From contig NC_079905.1 of assembly GCF_024868665.1 (NCBI RefSeq), forward strand, positions 6,798,879 through 6,862,878: DNA of 64,000 nucleotides, given 5' to 3'. Of the stretch, positions 47,885 through 61,359 are shown one piece after another. The notes below the pieces were generated by a model. It worked only from the letters and a program-made list of their open reading frames with translations. It did no database searches and was not told where the DNA came from. Position 1 is the first letter of the stretch; each line of letters opens with the position of its first letter. This stretch comes from Triplophysa rosa. Taxonomy: Eukaryota > Chordata > Actinopteri > Cypriniformes > Nemacheilidae. Position numbers and translations under genes: made by a program.

Positions 47885-48489
47885 ATGCAAAAGCGAACGA
47901 TAATCAGTTCAAGTGCTAGCAATTAAATGGAGCACAAATGCTGTGAGATTACTATCTGTCAAAGAACTTCATCCGTTTAAAGAAGCCTTAAAAGTGAAGG
48001 GATGCGTGAGTAGAGAAGGAACATGAGATGAATGCCTTCGATGCTGTTATACTCCAAATAATTTCCTCTGTTTCCAGTTTATTGAAAGTCTTGTTTAATG
48101 TGTCTAAAATGTAACATTATTGATGCAACAGTACTACAGCTAATAAAAATAATAATATTTCATGATTTTGTATGTGTGCTGCATATTAATCATTTCAGTT
48201 CATCTTTGTAAAAACACAAAATGTTTGTTATAGCCAAGTTTCTGCCAGTGTGAGCCAGTATGAATTTTTGGTGGCCCTACTTAACATGAAAGGCTCCATG
48301 CTGCTTCAACAGAAAACCTATGATTTCAGAGATATTGTTTTTTTGTAATCTGCTTTAACGTAAGACACCCTAAATATGATTAAGAACATATTATGCTGTT
48401 TTTGTGTTCAACATAACAGCTTAATGATGGGCGTATGTATCAATTTACGTCATCCAAAAGAATGATCACCTTAATATTGGACTAACTTT
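47885..48489. other. Divergent upstream region of hoxa13a
   Basis: AT-rich non-coding DNA. Nothing specific recognised. Confidence 0.4.
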
Positions 48490-48900
48490 TACCTCGTCAT
48501 AAATGGGCTTTATTCCTCAAAAAACAAACTGTAAGGGTTGCACGACTATGGATGCACTGTGCACGCATGCTGCTATATCGAACGAGGCTAGACATTTAAC
48601 GGGCGGCGAAATCTTTGCGTTTTTTCGATGCCGAAATGGCAGTAAAAGAAAAGGTCCATTTTTTAAACGTGGCCTGTTCTCCTGCTGCGGCGGCTTCCGT
48701 TTTGTTTACAAGATGCGGAGACAGAGAACACCCCCTGTATTCGTCTTTGCATTTTACGTATGGGCTGACGTGTCTGCCGGCCAAGGTCAAGTTGAAAGTT
48801 GCCGTCTGGCCGCGACGCGGTGCCTGTTGGCCTATTCAGACTTTGATGATCAGCCTAAAAGGTTTACAAAGGAGAAGAGTCGAATGGTGAGAAATCTGTG
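48490..48900 (+). promoter_or_regulatory. CpG-rich block upstream of hoxa13a
   Basis: A GC- and CpG-richer block about 0.8-1.2 kb upstream of hoxa13a in otherwise AT-rich DNA. In mammals the divergent lncRNA HOTTIP starts just upstream of HOXA13, so a divergent non-coding transcript is one possibility. A 132-codon plus-strand ORF (48503-48901) spans the block but has no recognised domain. Neither transcription nor coding is shown. Confidence 0.3.
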
Positions 48901-51479
48901 ATGAATGAGATGCCTCAAAGCTTTTTACTTTTTAAGCATTTTACTGGCCTGCCACTTTGTATCCCAAACGTTAGCAAATTTGTGAAGAACGAATGTACAA
49001 TTTCAACGCTTTTCTTTTGATTATGCACAAATAGACGTAGAATTGAATGCAAAGGAAACCATGTATTCCCTTTGCAAACCGTGTATTTCGGTAAGGAGTG
49101 AAAAGTGTCGAATTAAGTTGATGTCCGGTGGATTCATTCCCATATGAAATAAAAGTTCCTTTTCAAATGTAGCGAAATTATTGTATTTTTCTACATTTGG
49201 TTGTGATTTGTTTAGTTCGAATGAAAATTTTCAGAACTGTCTTGCAGAAATGTCGAACAATGAGAATTTGTACGCGCTAATATTATTTTTTAAAGAAAAA
49301 ACGATATCGGAACGAATCCTTATATTCAGCTACTTTTAATTTTCTCAGTAGGTAAATTAGATTTATGTTGATTGATTGCTCAACATTTACTTTTTTATCT
49401 ATAAATTTTACACCAAAGTAGACAAAAAAAATCCACAACATTAACACTATTTAATTGATGAATGATATCCGGGCATTTAAACCATATGTCTTTTTCGTTT
49501 TTTAATACTTTCCACATCTTAATATAAACGCAGTCATTAGCATTGTAATGAAATTCTGAAGCTATCGAACGTTTGAAGTGTATAAACAAATAAAAGCGCA
49601 TTTCTTTTTATGTTTAAGACTTGACTTAAAAATGAAATTAAAGCTATAGAATCATTTTGTCAAAATCATTAAATTTGACCACTAGTATCGTTTTAGTGCA
49701 CTGCAATTTAAGTTGTAGAATGCAAATATAAGAGTTTAAATTAAACTGTATTCTAAATATTGAGGAGCACTAAGAGTGTTGACTTATAAGATAAAAATGA
49801 CTTTACGGCAATAGCAAGGTGTCATAATAAATTTCTCAATATTATATTATTGAGTATATATATTTATTTTACAGTTAATATGTCAAAAACATGGAAATCC
49901 TAATGACTGTATTTGAACAGCAACGCAAGAGTAAATACATATTATTTGCAATATATTTTTAATATCTTTAAAACTATTTTATCTTGTTTGCCTCAACTAC
50001 TGACTTTTAAAATCCACTATTATAAATTCGTATTTTACCATTTAGATAGCTACAAACCACTGTTTATGTTATGCAGTATAGCAACAAAGGTCAGAAATTA
50101 CATGCGTTTATCATCCTACTTTGTCTCTGATTTCTGGAGATAGACGCATTATGCATATTAAATAATATAGAGTAAACATTTTTTTGTTGTTGTTACAAAA
50201 ATACGTCAGATATTAATCATAGCTTAGCAGTTTCTTAATTTTGTTGGATCATTGTTACATTAACGAGTAGCCTAAATGGAAATTAAAAGGCTATCGATTG
50301 ATCTGATCCGCATTTTAAATTATTAATTTAAATAAGATTAATTTATTTTTCTCTTAGGAAAAAATGCTGTCCGTGCTCTTCCTGAAATTTGTATCTAAAC
50401 AATTGTGCTATACACAAAATGCTTGGTTGTTTGAGCACATGGGTGTGATCTTACCATGGGCTGAAACAACCCAGCATACATATAATGTAAATCATATATT
50501 TACATTTCGTTTTTTAACAAATACGAAATATCAATTTCTTTATTAATCACGTAGTGCATGTGGCTAAACTGTTAACGAAACTCAGAAATTTTGGATTATT
50601 TTTCGGGGCACACCATACTGTTTTTTGTATGTTGCTTGAATGCACTTTAAACAAATTTATACATTTAAATATTGATGAAACACAAGCTCAAAGACGAAAG
50701 CACATGTAGCCTAAAACGAATATGACTAGTGTGTTATGTTATCTGAAGGCTACACAGTAGGATATCAGTATATCAAGTATGGCGTACTTGTTTACTCAGA
50801 ACACAGCACCATAAAGTACAAATGTGAACGTAAAGATGATGCAATGATAAAGTACTCCATTTCAAATCGAGCAATGTACAGATAGTGCGTGCTAGGCCCA
50901 CTTCTTCAACCTCGGTGTTAACATGGTCCGATAACACATGTAGTTATTTATCTATATCAGTTATGATAAGTCATCATTTTAAATTGGAATAAAGACCATT
51001 TATATTGTTCTGAAAGTGATTTAACATATTTAAGAAAGTCGTTAAATTTTGGGGGGGATAATTTCGCGCTTTGAGTAAAACTAAACCGCTGAAGTTTCGG
51101 CAAACTATTTATATTAGAAAGCTCAAGTACAATATATTAAAATGTAATTAAACTTAAGTTGTAGAAGATACTAACATGAATGAAAAGTTTCCAACAGATT
51201 TTAAGTGTATGTTGGTGTCTTTTGGATGGACCCTTAAGGACTGCATATGACAAAGGTTTCTCTAATGGCAACGCGTTTGTGTGCATTCTGTAGCATTTTA
51301 TTTTGAAAGCTTTACATTGCATGCTGCTAACAATGCCCACATTTACAAAGCAAAAGAATCCTCTGGAACTTAAAAAGTATATGAAGGGCTGAGAATACAG
51401 TCTGTGTAAGCCATGGTCAAGTTCAAGTTGGACACTGTTGTTAAACATCGAGAGGACATGTGGAAAGCCTAGGGGCGGA
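48901..51479. other. hoxa13a-evx1 intergenic, AT-rich part
   Basis: AT-rich with no supported feature; short ORFs only. Confidence 0.5.
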
Positions 51480-51760
51480 TCTGGAAGTCATTTTAAGGTT
51501 GTATTTGTTCACATAAGTAAATGTATGAACTAACATGAACTATCAAAAAGCAATATGATGTTTCAACATGCATTAATCCTTGTTATTGTCAATACAATTA
51601 TTCATGTTCGTGTTGCATTAACTGTTAACAGTTACAACGTTTGATAAAAAAAACGTAAATGTATAAATTAACTTGAACTAAAATTAATACGTTATGTAGA
51701 AGATGCATTAACTAACTGTTAACAATACAGCACTTTTGTAAAGTGTTACCGATCACCCAA
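51480..51760. mobile_element. Degenerate fish MITE-like repeat
   Basis: Repeated words of the type TGAACTAACATGAACTA, GCATTAACTGTTAACA and GCATTAACTAACTGTTAACA, ending near TTTTGTAAAGTGTTACCGAT, resemble a very common short interspersed DNA-transposon family of fish genomes. Ends are too degraded to define exactly. Confidence 0.45.
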
Positions 51761-52899
51761 ATTATATAAATCATTATGTTACTGAACTCTAGGAAGCACA
51801 ATCGAAAGAATAAAACGTTAAGATTCTCTTAGATATCCTACTAAAATTATGCATCAACTCTTGTAATCCCTCGTAAATCTGCATTGTCTCCAGTGTGACA
51901 GTCACGGTGGCCACCATGCAGACTTGAACCGGGTTGACTAAAACATATTTTCATTCTTAAGGCCCATTGGTTTCTCGTTTAATTAAAATAAAAACTCAAC
52001 ACAAATACCGTGCGTCGTAGAAAACTAAAATGATCGACAAAAGGCAATAAATGTAGACATGAAACATCTATACGTATAACATCATTAACTCAGATGAATC
52101 TAGCATTTAACAATAAATGCATTTAAGGTTAAATATAACTTATCTTGTATGCGTAATGTATAGCGTTGGAACTATTTTCACATTTTCACATCTTAATATC
52201 CCTGCAGTTTTATTTAAAGCCATTAATGTTTTCCCAGTACAAATGGGCTGGGTACGTTACACGTGGATTAATAAAAATTTAAGCAAATTTTTAATGAATT
52301 GTTTAACATTATTTTAAGTAATTTGAGAAAGCAAAAAGTCGTTTGTGTTCCTTCGTGAGACTGTACATGCTATAATTTTACAATTAAAAATGGACTGTTT
52401 AATGCCTTTTGGAGACAGAAGCCTGAATAGAAATTGTGTAATCACAAAAAGGAAAGTTTAACAATAGACATCAACCTATAAATCAAATGCACTTTTTAAT
52501 TCCTTGCAGATTGAATAAGGAAAGTGATGTCATTCCTTATACGGAAGTACAAGTAACAAAAACTGAAAAGTATAATATGCGCTTTTTAAAAGACGTGAGA
52601 AACTGTATATCCTTTACCTTTACGTAAACACTTCTCATTTTAAAATATTTTTACTTAAAGTTTAATTCTAAACTAGACAAATTTACAATAATGTTAATGG
52701 TCAATAATCCAAGTGAGTCCTTTGGAGATAATCCATGACGACGATGTGTGGTGGAAGGTCATTTATAATTTAGTAGTCTTCTTAAATTTTTCATTTATAT
52801 TGAGTGTGTAAATGTAACATTTGCTAGAGTGCGTATGGAAATGTGCCACATACAAATAGGCAGGCCTAGCCTACAAACTAATTGATATTTCACGCAAAC
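51761..52899. other. AT-rich intergenic DNA
   Basis: No gene, repeat or conserved-looking block that I can support. Confidence 0.5.
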
Positions 52900-54130
52900 A
52901 TGCCCATCTGATTGAAAGCCTTAAACCTGCGTTCAGATGTAGTAATCTAGAAAAACGCTCTTTGAAGAGGGCGTTCTTTCCACAAGAGAAATGACCATTA
53001 TCTTAATGTGTAAAGTTCAAGGACGACTGCAAGGACCGCCCACAAAAGGTTTATTGGTGGTTTAGGAATGTACACAAAACGAGATCCACGGAATGCCAGA
53101 GTCCATGTTCACGAGACATAGGCCTACTCCAAAATCAGGCTATATCTGTTTAAACAGATTATATCTAGTCCGATTAAATAAAACTTGGTAAAGAAATATT
53201 CGCCTGTGTAAGAGTCAAAAGGCAAGTTTTCAACAGTCAAGTTATCTGATTTATCAATATTAAGATATCTTATTTAGATATCGTTATTAATCTAAAGAGT
53301 AGGTCTGTATTGGAAACATGACAACAAACAAGAGCGGGAGATACGTATGTATATTTATGGTTTGGCAATACTGTATGTAAAAATAATCAGTATGAAACTG
53401 GGAACTTGGAAATTGAAAAGACAGAGAGAGGAAGGGAGAGAGAGAATGTGCTCTTATATGTTCTAACGGGTGAGGGCGCACGAGGACAGCTCAGAGAAGA
53501 AGTGTCACAACGTCCACACAAATCGAGCTTGTGACGTCACTCTCCAATATGCGTGTGCTATCCACTTGCTCTCATATAAAACAGGGCGGTTATTTGCTGA
53601 AGCACTTATAAAACATCCCGTTTCCCATGCGCTGAGAGAGAGAAGTAACAACCTGGAGAAAGACGCAGTGTTGACCTTCGGTTCAAAGTGATTTTTTTTC
53701 AAAACATACAAATATATCCTTTTCGAGAATCCCGAAATTATTAGGAATGGCTTTGTAATCAATAATAGCCTATAAAAAAATCTCATCAACGTTTTAGAAA
53801 CACACAAACGTGATAGGCTAACAAATGACTTGACTGACCCCCTCTTAACATTATACGCTTTCTGATTAATCTCCGAGATACATTAGAAAGCAATACAGCA
53901 TGAGTATTGCAATAGTTACGAACATTGTTCAGAACGTTTCTATTTGCAGAGAGACCTGTGGTTTGCGTGTAATTAAGATAAAGAAGTTGAGCTAATTACA
54001 TCAGGTTATGATTCTACTGCTGACTCCGTGGCGCATCATCAGTGTTGTTAAGTGCGGTTAAAAGGAAAGCCACATAGTTGTAGCGGGCTGTATTACGCCA
54101 CCGAAAACGATGAAAGCAATTTGGGTTGAA
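52900..54130. promoter_or_regulatory. Enhancer-like patches between hoxa13a and evx1
   Basis: Patches at about 52915-53065 and 53935-54120 are more complex than their flanks. The second holds paired homeodomain-type sites (GTAATTAAG and GCTAATTAC) and a TGCTGACTCCG string resembling a Maf half-site. They may serve hoxa13a, evx1 or both; conservation is untested. Confidence 0.35.
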
Positions 54131-55878
54131 AAGTAATATAAAGTTCAAAGCCTCGTATGCTATATTCTTTAAAACTATTCAACTTCATCATGGCTTGTAG
54201 TGAATTTTTACAGTCTAAACTCTGACATCAAAGAGGGGGAGGGTGCGGCCTCCTCCCGAAAAGCAAGCAGTACACTGCGTTATCTTTGTCGTTATAATGT
54301 ATCCGACAGATTCGTCTCATGGAGCCGTAAAAAGGCATAGGTCTCTAAAGTTGTGTTTTTCTCAATGACCAAGAACTGAACAGTATTTGGCACTATGTCA
54401 GTTTCAGTGATTTCAATTTCCTTCTCTTGGAGACATTATAACAAAAAAGTCAGAAAAAAACATCCTCGACAATCTTTCTGCTACTCTGTATTACAAAATC
54501 TGTTAGAAGAATTTAGACAACATTAAATACGTAAATAATACATAGAAACATTTTTTATTTTGGATTTCACAATGGACAATATCTTTGACCATAAACGTAT
54601 GTAACGATACATTATGGGCAGGTTTTGGTGGCCCAATATTTCGAATAATATTGACAAACAAATATTTATATAACTTTATCATTTACGTCGTGTAATAATT
54701 AAATACACTATTAAATATGGACTGTAATCAACGAAAACTTGGAAAGTTCAAATTAAAACGTTTAATATTATTTCTAATGAAACTGGAAAGCCGCGCCTTA
54801 ATTCCACCAGTAGGCGGTGAGGGTATGCGTTGTCGGCCCGGCTCAAACAAATCTAATTAAATGTCAAATAGTCTGTTATTCTTACTCCTGGTCACGGAAA
54901 ATTGACCTTTTAGCACTTTACTTGACACCACTTTGGAAGACCGCGTTAGGACGGGAGAAATGAGGAATAATATGGTGCGTGAGAGCATGACGCTTAAAGA
55001 TGAAATGGAACGTGTACAGTTCAAATTACGCTGCTGAGTGAGAGACAGTCCTCCTCATCTTTTGAATATTCTCATTCAATCTGACGTCTTCCAACGCGCA
55101 CTGACTGTGTTCTGTGACTGTGATCGGAGAAGAACATGTGCTAATATATTCCTGAAGTCTACCATTATGACTCTTTCTTATTCAAGTGTGCGCAAGACAG
55201 GAAGATAATAGGGTTTTACCATATTCAAACCTTAACTGTCCTCGATAATGGAAATCAGTTGTTTTTCTCCCATCAAAAATATAGATGAATATTAAAAAAT
55301 GCTGTAGCCTCGGTCGAAACATATTTTGGCACTATATGATATTGTTTCATTTTGTGTGGTATTCAGCCATGATTTCAATTTATTACGGTATAATGCGTGA
55401 TGAGCATTGAGAAACGGTTTGAGTGTGGTTTTGAATCGGGTTTTTTTTTCCAAAAAGGCAGAAAGGTTGATCAGTATGGCAAATGTGTCGGAACGAAGTC
55501 ACTTAAACTATAGCCTAGCCAATATATGCCTTTGAAAACATTCACTTGAACAGTAGCGCTAGCGATTTGGTGCAGCTTTTGTCCTGGTCTGTTTAGCTGA
55601 TGTTTTGTGTGGAGTAGCCTTAAATTCACCCTCTGTCTCTACTCTCCCGCTGTTTATTCACTCCATATCGACGCGTGGCGTCACTGAGCTATCTATTATG
55701 ACGACTGCCCTATTAAGAATGACAGCGCTGGAGGAGAGAGAGGGCAATGGTGTTCCCTCCCAGAGCTCGTGCAGCACTCTCGAGCGCTTGCATCGCACAG
55801 CTGATCGTCTGCGTTTTGTGATCCAACCTAGCTTACCAAGCACCGGGAAACTTGCTCACCTGCTTTCATCTATCGGTT
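54131..55878 (+). promoter_or_regulatory. evx1 upstream region and 5' UTR
   Basis: Mixed AT-rich and denser DNA. A block at 54780-55130 and the GC-richer 55590-55878 next to the start codon are the likely promoter and 5' UTR. No E-box of the Hox type was found here. Confidence 0.4.
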
Positions 55879-58499
55879 ATGGACAGCAGTAAGGACATGC
55901 TGTTGCGCGCTGAGGGTGGTCAGAATGGCAGAACTGGCTCAAATTTGTCGGAGGCTACTGGAGACCCCATGCGCGAGCACACGGACAAACCGATTCACCA
56001 GAACAGCCTAAGCCCCGGCCCCGTGCCTTATTCGCGAAACCTAGAAGAAGCGATAAAGGGACAACGTATCGCAAAGTGCGGAGATATGGCACTTGACAGT
56101 AAACCCTCTGCACCGGACAGAAAGCTGTCAGACATCCCTAACAAAGATAGCAGCAGCTCAGATGCGGAATCAGACCTCTATGAAGAAATAGATGTCAGCT
56201 GTACCCCAGAGAGCATGGATTACCCAAGTGGACACGGTAAACAAAACGATGACTTCATTATTATTTACTTTTTATTTATACGAATAATTGCGTTAATAAA
56301 AACAACAAAACCATGTTTGAGACACCCATTTCATCGCATACTGCTAGAAAGTGCATTCGATTGTCATCACCTATTATTTTATTGCAAGATTTTGAATGAG
56401 TCAATTACAATGCCACAGTTTGTCTGTGGTGTTGCGTCCAGCCATTTAATTTGTCATGTCATGTAACAGAAACCTCAGTAACTTACCTTTTCGTTTTGTG
56501 GAATAATTGGCTATACAAAAACGATGCTCACGAACGCTTAGTTTCTAAATAGGATTACATGATGTTTTCAAATGCTTCACCTCAGCCCCTCGGTGCATAT
56601 TTGCCCTAGTTCCGACTAAATGTATATAAATTGTCAAAAATTGTCATTTCAATAGTGCAGAAAAAAGTAAGGGTTTATATAGAATGCACAATCATGAAAA
56701 ATAATGCACAATGTTTTCGCATATTTTCCTTAATTTTCCACAAATTCAGTTTTATTAGATTATAGAAAATGGTCATTTATTCATCCTTTCTTCAATGGAT
56801 TATCAGTCTACGCCATTATTTAGACTGCCTCTGCGTCATCTTCCTAATAATAAATACACCATATTGATTCGAAAAAATTTGCCTATACCATTTGTTTTTA
56901 GTAAAATAATAATGAAACTAGAAGAGATTCTCCAGTGGTGACCTTTTTATAATCCGGTATAGATAAATAATTTGTAATGTATGTTAAGTGTTAAAATCTG
57001 TCATGTTTGTTGTTTGTAAGGACTGGGAACGAGCTCACCGAACCACGGTAAAGAACTCGGCGTGGATAACAGTATATTGGGTTCAGGCCCTGGGGCTCTC
57101 AGCTATGGTTCTGACCAGATGAGACGTTATCGAACAGCTTTCACGAGGGAGCAGATAGCACGACTGGAGAAAGAGTTTTACCGGGAAAATTACGTGTCCA
57201 GGCCACGCAGGTGCGAGTTGGCGGCTTCCCTAAATTTACCGGAAACAACCATAAAGGTACTGTATTATTCTATTCTATTTTATAGCAACCCTTTAGGTAT
57301 TAATAATAAGAGATGTTGGTTTAAATTTAGTTATGTCAATACTTGTCGACCTTGGTGACGGAGCCAGAGCTCCAGGTTTTCCTTCAACATCATGTAAAAA
57401 CAGATGGTTGCGCTCCCATATTATCATTACTATAGGTCACCTCGAGGGTGTGTTGTTTGTTCAAATGAATGTAACCAATAAGACTATATTTGAAAAAATG
57501 GTTGAATTTTTCCTGTTAAGGAGGAATCTTTGATCTTTTGTACTTCTCCGGCAGCGAAAAAACAGACTTTTCTACAAGTGGATATTCTTTATTTTGATTT
57601 CTTTTTAAAGTCAACCTCTGAGTATATTTTTCTTTATTTGGATAATTTTACCCGTTAACCTATAATATTTTTAAACGTAGGCTAAATTTTTTTAGATAAA
57701 TGTTTTGATTAGGGTGAAATTTATTTCCATAGAGTTTATTATGATCTATCCACCATTAATTTTTCGTTGTTTACAAACAACATGAACAACCCAACTAATA
57801 CAGCCGTGAATTATCAGAATATTTAAATTACAAAAACAAAAAATATATATTGTTAAACAATAAATTCACATGCAGCACATTTCATATCAAAATATGGCTG
57901 TTATGTGGACTAGGCCTCATTCATTTTACTATCAAATATAACTAATTTGCTCTTTTTGGTTTCAGGTTTGGTTTCAGAACCGTCGCATGAAGGATAAAAG
58001 ACAGCGGCTGGCTATGACTTGGCCGCATCCCGCGGACCCCGCCTTTTACACCTATATGATGAGCCATGCTGCAGCCACAGGCAGTCTGCCCTATCCATTT
58101 CAATCACATCTTCCTCTACCTTACTACTCTCCACTAAGTGGTGTAGCAGGTTCCGCCTCTGCCACCGGGAGTCCATTCACCAACCCTCTGCGCTCGCTGG
58201 ACAGTTTTCGCGTTCTTTCGCATCCATACCCGCGTCCTGACCTGCTGTGCGCCTTTAGACACCCATCACTGTACCCCAGCCCGGGTCATGGGCTCGGTCC
58301 CGGGGGAAGCCCATGCTCCTGCCTTGCCTGTCATGCTGCCAGTCAGTCAAACGGGCTCCCACAGAGGTCCAACAACGCAGACTTCTCTTGCTCACCCACG
58401 ACCCGGACTGATGCCTTCCTTACGTTCTCGCCCGCAGTTCTCAGCAAATCATCTTCAGTCTCTTTGGACCAGAGAGAGGAAGTGCCACTGACGAGATAA
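55879..58499 (+). CDS. evx1: Even-skipped homeobox protein 1, three exons
   Basis: Eve-family homeodomain transcription factor, usually a repressor, known for V0v spinal interneuron identity and for fin and tail expression. Exons are 55879-56236, 57021-57256 and 57966-58499; joined length 375 aa. The start MDSSKDML matches the family start better than an in-frame ATG nine codons upstream. Exon 1 ends after the acidic block [20 protein letters not shown]. The homeodomain (about 153-212) is [20 protein letters not shown], with exon 3 starting inside the recognition helix at [17 protein letters not shown]. The C-terminus has CSCLACHA and ends [11 protein letters not shown], the EVX1 tail. Donors are CACG|GTAAAC and AAAG|GTACTG; acceptors are GTAAG|GACTG and TTTCAG|GTTTG. 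It is divergent from hoxa13a, 8.1 kb between start codons. Confidence 0.97.
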
Positions 58500-59372
58500 G
58501 ACAATATCAAGGGCTCCGAATTCTTCGGGCACTATTCGGATCAACTTTGGGAACTTTGGCAATATTTAATTATTACGTCAACGCATGAACGACCCAAAGC
58601 ACTGCGCACAACACAAAAGCAATCTGCTTTATATAAGGTTTCAAAACTGGATATTTCCAGTAAAGAAGCTACATATTGTGCAAGCAAAGCCTTCTTTATG
58701 TAGGCCACGGACTTCTAGTTTAAAACTATCTTTGGATTAGGTGTTCTTCACAGAGATATCGTATTAAAGCAATTACATTTGAAGTAAAACCTATGAACAA
58801 AAATGTCATATTTATTTATACAAATTTTAATGGCTGGAGAATATAGCGCAAATGCTTATCATAACAATAATTTATAGGCCTATACTCTTTCTCATACGTA
58901 CAAATTGACCCACATGCCGTTTCTTTCATATTAAAACGATGTTTTTCATCTTGCTTTTTAACAAGGGGATTTGTTAACCGAGCACGGTTGACTCATTATT
59001 TCTCCACCAACACCCGGTCCCGGTAGCACAGCGAAATGTGCAGATGCGAGGGAAATTAAGGAGTGATGTATTCGGATGGGAGAAATTTTGAATGTTGAAT
59101 TAATGATAATGCGGCACGCTCAGAAACTTGTCTGCCAAACCGGTAACAAGGCGCCAGGGGAGCGGATTAAGAAACTCAATGCGATGCTCGACGGGAGAAG
59201 ACGCGCAAGAGATCCCTTGGACAATCACATGCGGCAAATTGGGGCAAGTCGGAGATGCCTGTCTCACCAGCATCCCGTCAGACGAATACGTTTACCCCTT
59301 CACCCCATCTCGTGCCATCCTTATTCAGCATTGCTATTGGCTTAACCTTTATCAAGCACACCATACAATAAA
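58500..59372 (+). other. Probable evx1 3' UTR
   Basis: The first plus-strand AATAAA I noted after the stop codon is at 59367-59372, so an 870-base 3' UTR is plausible. The part at about 58975-59330 is unusually GC-rich for the region; it may be conserved UTR or an enhancer. Two overlapping ORFs (59076-59345, 59128-59391) are in different frames with no recognised domain. Confidence 0.4.
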
Positions 59373-60119
59373 CGCACGCACACACAAGTAAATGAAACAT
59401 AAATAGCGTTACATTAAACATAAATAATTGTATTTTCATGAACATCAGACAACATTATTTATTTCGTTGTATTTACATGTATGTATACTGATTTAAATTT
59501 TAGCATCATCCATTTTTTAAATTAATGTACATTTCACATATTCGTGTTTTGTCGAACATTTGCAAGTGAGGTGGGTTTTGATTGTGGTAAATGCGAGAAA
59601 GGGGTCAGTACTGTTCTGATTACACCGAATTTTATAATAAACTTTATTTTAAACCAAAACACACAAACGTTCTACTGGTCATTCCAAAAGACCAAAATTA
59701 TTATTTGAAGCAATGTTATGGTATTAATTATGAAGCAATATGCTAGAACTATGCAATCTTATTTTGATGAGGTATTTACAGGTGTATTTTCCCAGATGTT
59801 CTAGGACTCTCAAGTCTCGTGAAGAAACTAAAAACTAAAAATAGAAGTCAATACAAGCGGCATACAAGAGAAATAATTGAATAAACCTGAACGTAAATTA
59901 CAACATTGGTATGATCTTAAATTGCACTGTGTTATCAACTTCGTCTCAAACAAGGACTCCGTTTCCATTGCCATGTGACACTAAAACGATGCCATCTAAT
60001 AGCTTCGACATACAGTTTTTGACAGTTAAGGAGTCCCCAGGTACCGCTAGCACAAGCCATATTCTGGGGCTGTTAATAGAAAGAAAGACATAAAATGTCT
60101 TGAGGAGATATTGGAATGC
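59373..60119. other. AT-rich evx1 downstream spacer
   Basis: Non-coding; a second AATAAA occurs near 59636. Nothing else recognised. Confidence 0.45.
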
Positions 60120-60245
60120 TAAAGATCAATTGTGCCTTCAACCTTACCAATCAACTCACGCTAATTAGTTGGGCTGGCCGCATAATTGTGGCACTTGGAA
60201 CGGCAAATTGAGGCTTCTAGAGATAAAACAGAAGGCTGCATATTG
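60120..60245. promoter_or_regulatory. Enhancer-like block 1 downstream of evx1
   Basis: A sharply bounded dense block contains CCAATCAACTCACG directly followed by CTAATTAG (homeodomain palindrome) and CCGCATAATTGTGGC. It is typical in look of a vertebrate conserved non-coding element. Confidence 0.4.
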
Positions 60246-60879
60246 GCTATATGACACACTTACCAAAGAAAAAAGAGAGAATATTAACGAAAAATAAAAT
60301 CTATTGCAGTTTTAGATATTCTTATTGCATTTTATTTGTAGAAAAATAATAATAATAGGCCTATCTAGCTGTTTCTATAGGTCTATATTTATGTTCTTTA
60401 CAATGCCTTCAATATATTTTTATGACAATTTAGATGGGTTGAAATTATATAATAATATTGAAATATTTATCTTTTAACAATTCTAGTGATCGCTTGCCCA
60501 AACAATTCAACCACCCTCCACTCCAGCCAATCCACCATGATCCACCCCCAACATAAAAAAACACACGAGCCTACGCCAGAAGGTCCTGGTTGAGCATGTG
60601 ATTGATGGCCTTATTAGAAGCAGTTCTTGTAAGTGTGACCAAGTTGATTAAAATGCATATGTTTGGAATACTACGCCATTTAAACGGGGCAGTTAACTCA
60701 AAGACGGATTTATGCTCTGCGTTACATTAAATCACTAAAGGCGCAGGTAGGAAAATGACCAACGACTAAATTGACAATGAATAATAATACCACTTTTAAA
60801 AAGAACAAGAAAACTATAAATACCACAGAGGTGATAGTTTACCACTGTCCAATAATTTTTTGTTGGATAGGCCTACTTA
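60246..60879. other. AT-rich spacer
   Basis: No supported feature. Confidence 0.45.
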
Positions 60880-61080
60880 AAATGCGACACTTTCTGCGCG
60901 TTCCGCAGCCAGTTTACCTGCACCAATTGAAATGCGGGATAAATTAAATGTCATTTTATAGTTATTTCAGTGTCTACCTCCGCCCCGTGACGTTAAACCA
61001 AGCAGTTTTATTATCAGCGCATTTAAGAATCTGTCCTGTGTGACAGATTATTTAGCATCTGTGGTCACGTGCATGAGGTT
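60880..61080. promoter_or_regulatory. Enhancer-like block 2 downstream of evx1
   Basis: A dense block with TTTGCGCG-type GC patches, GTGACGTTAAACC, TTTTATTATCAGCGC and a terminal GGTCACGTGC E-box near 61064-61072. Confidence 0.35.
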
Positions 61081-61359
61081 GTAGGGCTACCATCTGAAAA
61101 ATAAAAAAGGCAAACAAATAAATGAAATAATCTGTAAAAATACAACACACCAGAAGCACTTAAAAAACAAGAACGATAAAGATGAATGTAAGAATTGTGA
61201 GAATGAGATTTGACATCTCGTTTGCTTTTTCTTGAGAGACAGGTTGGTGCGGTATTACGCATGTGTCTATTTAGACCATATTAAAGCGACGACTGTTTAA
61301 AACCCTGTTTACGTTCTCATTTACAACAGGCAGAGATGGGCGTGAATAGACCGCTCACC

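Noticed and set aside
48503..48901. 132-codon plus-strand ORF upstream of hoxa13a
   Set aside because: CpG-rich DNA yields long chance frames; other frames are also open here and no domain is seen.
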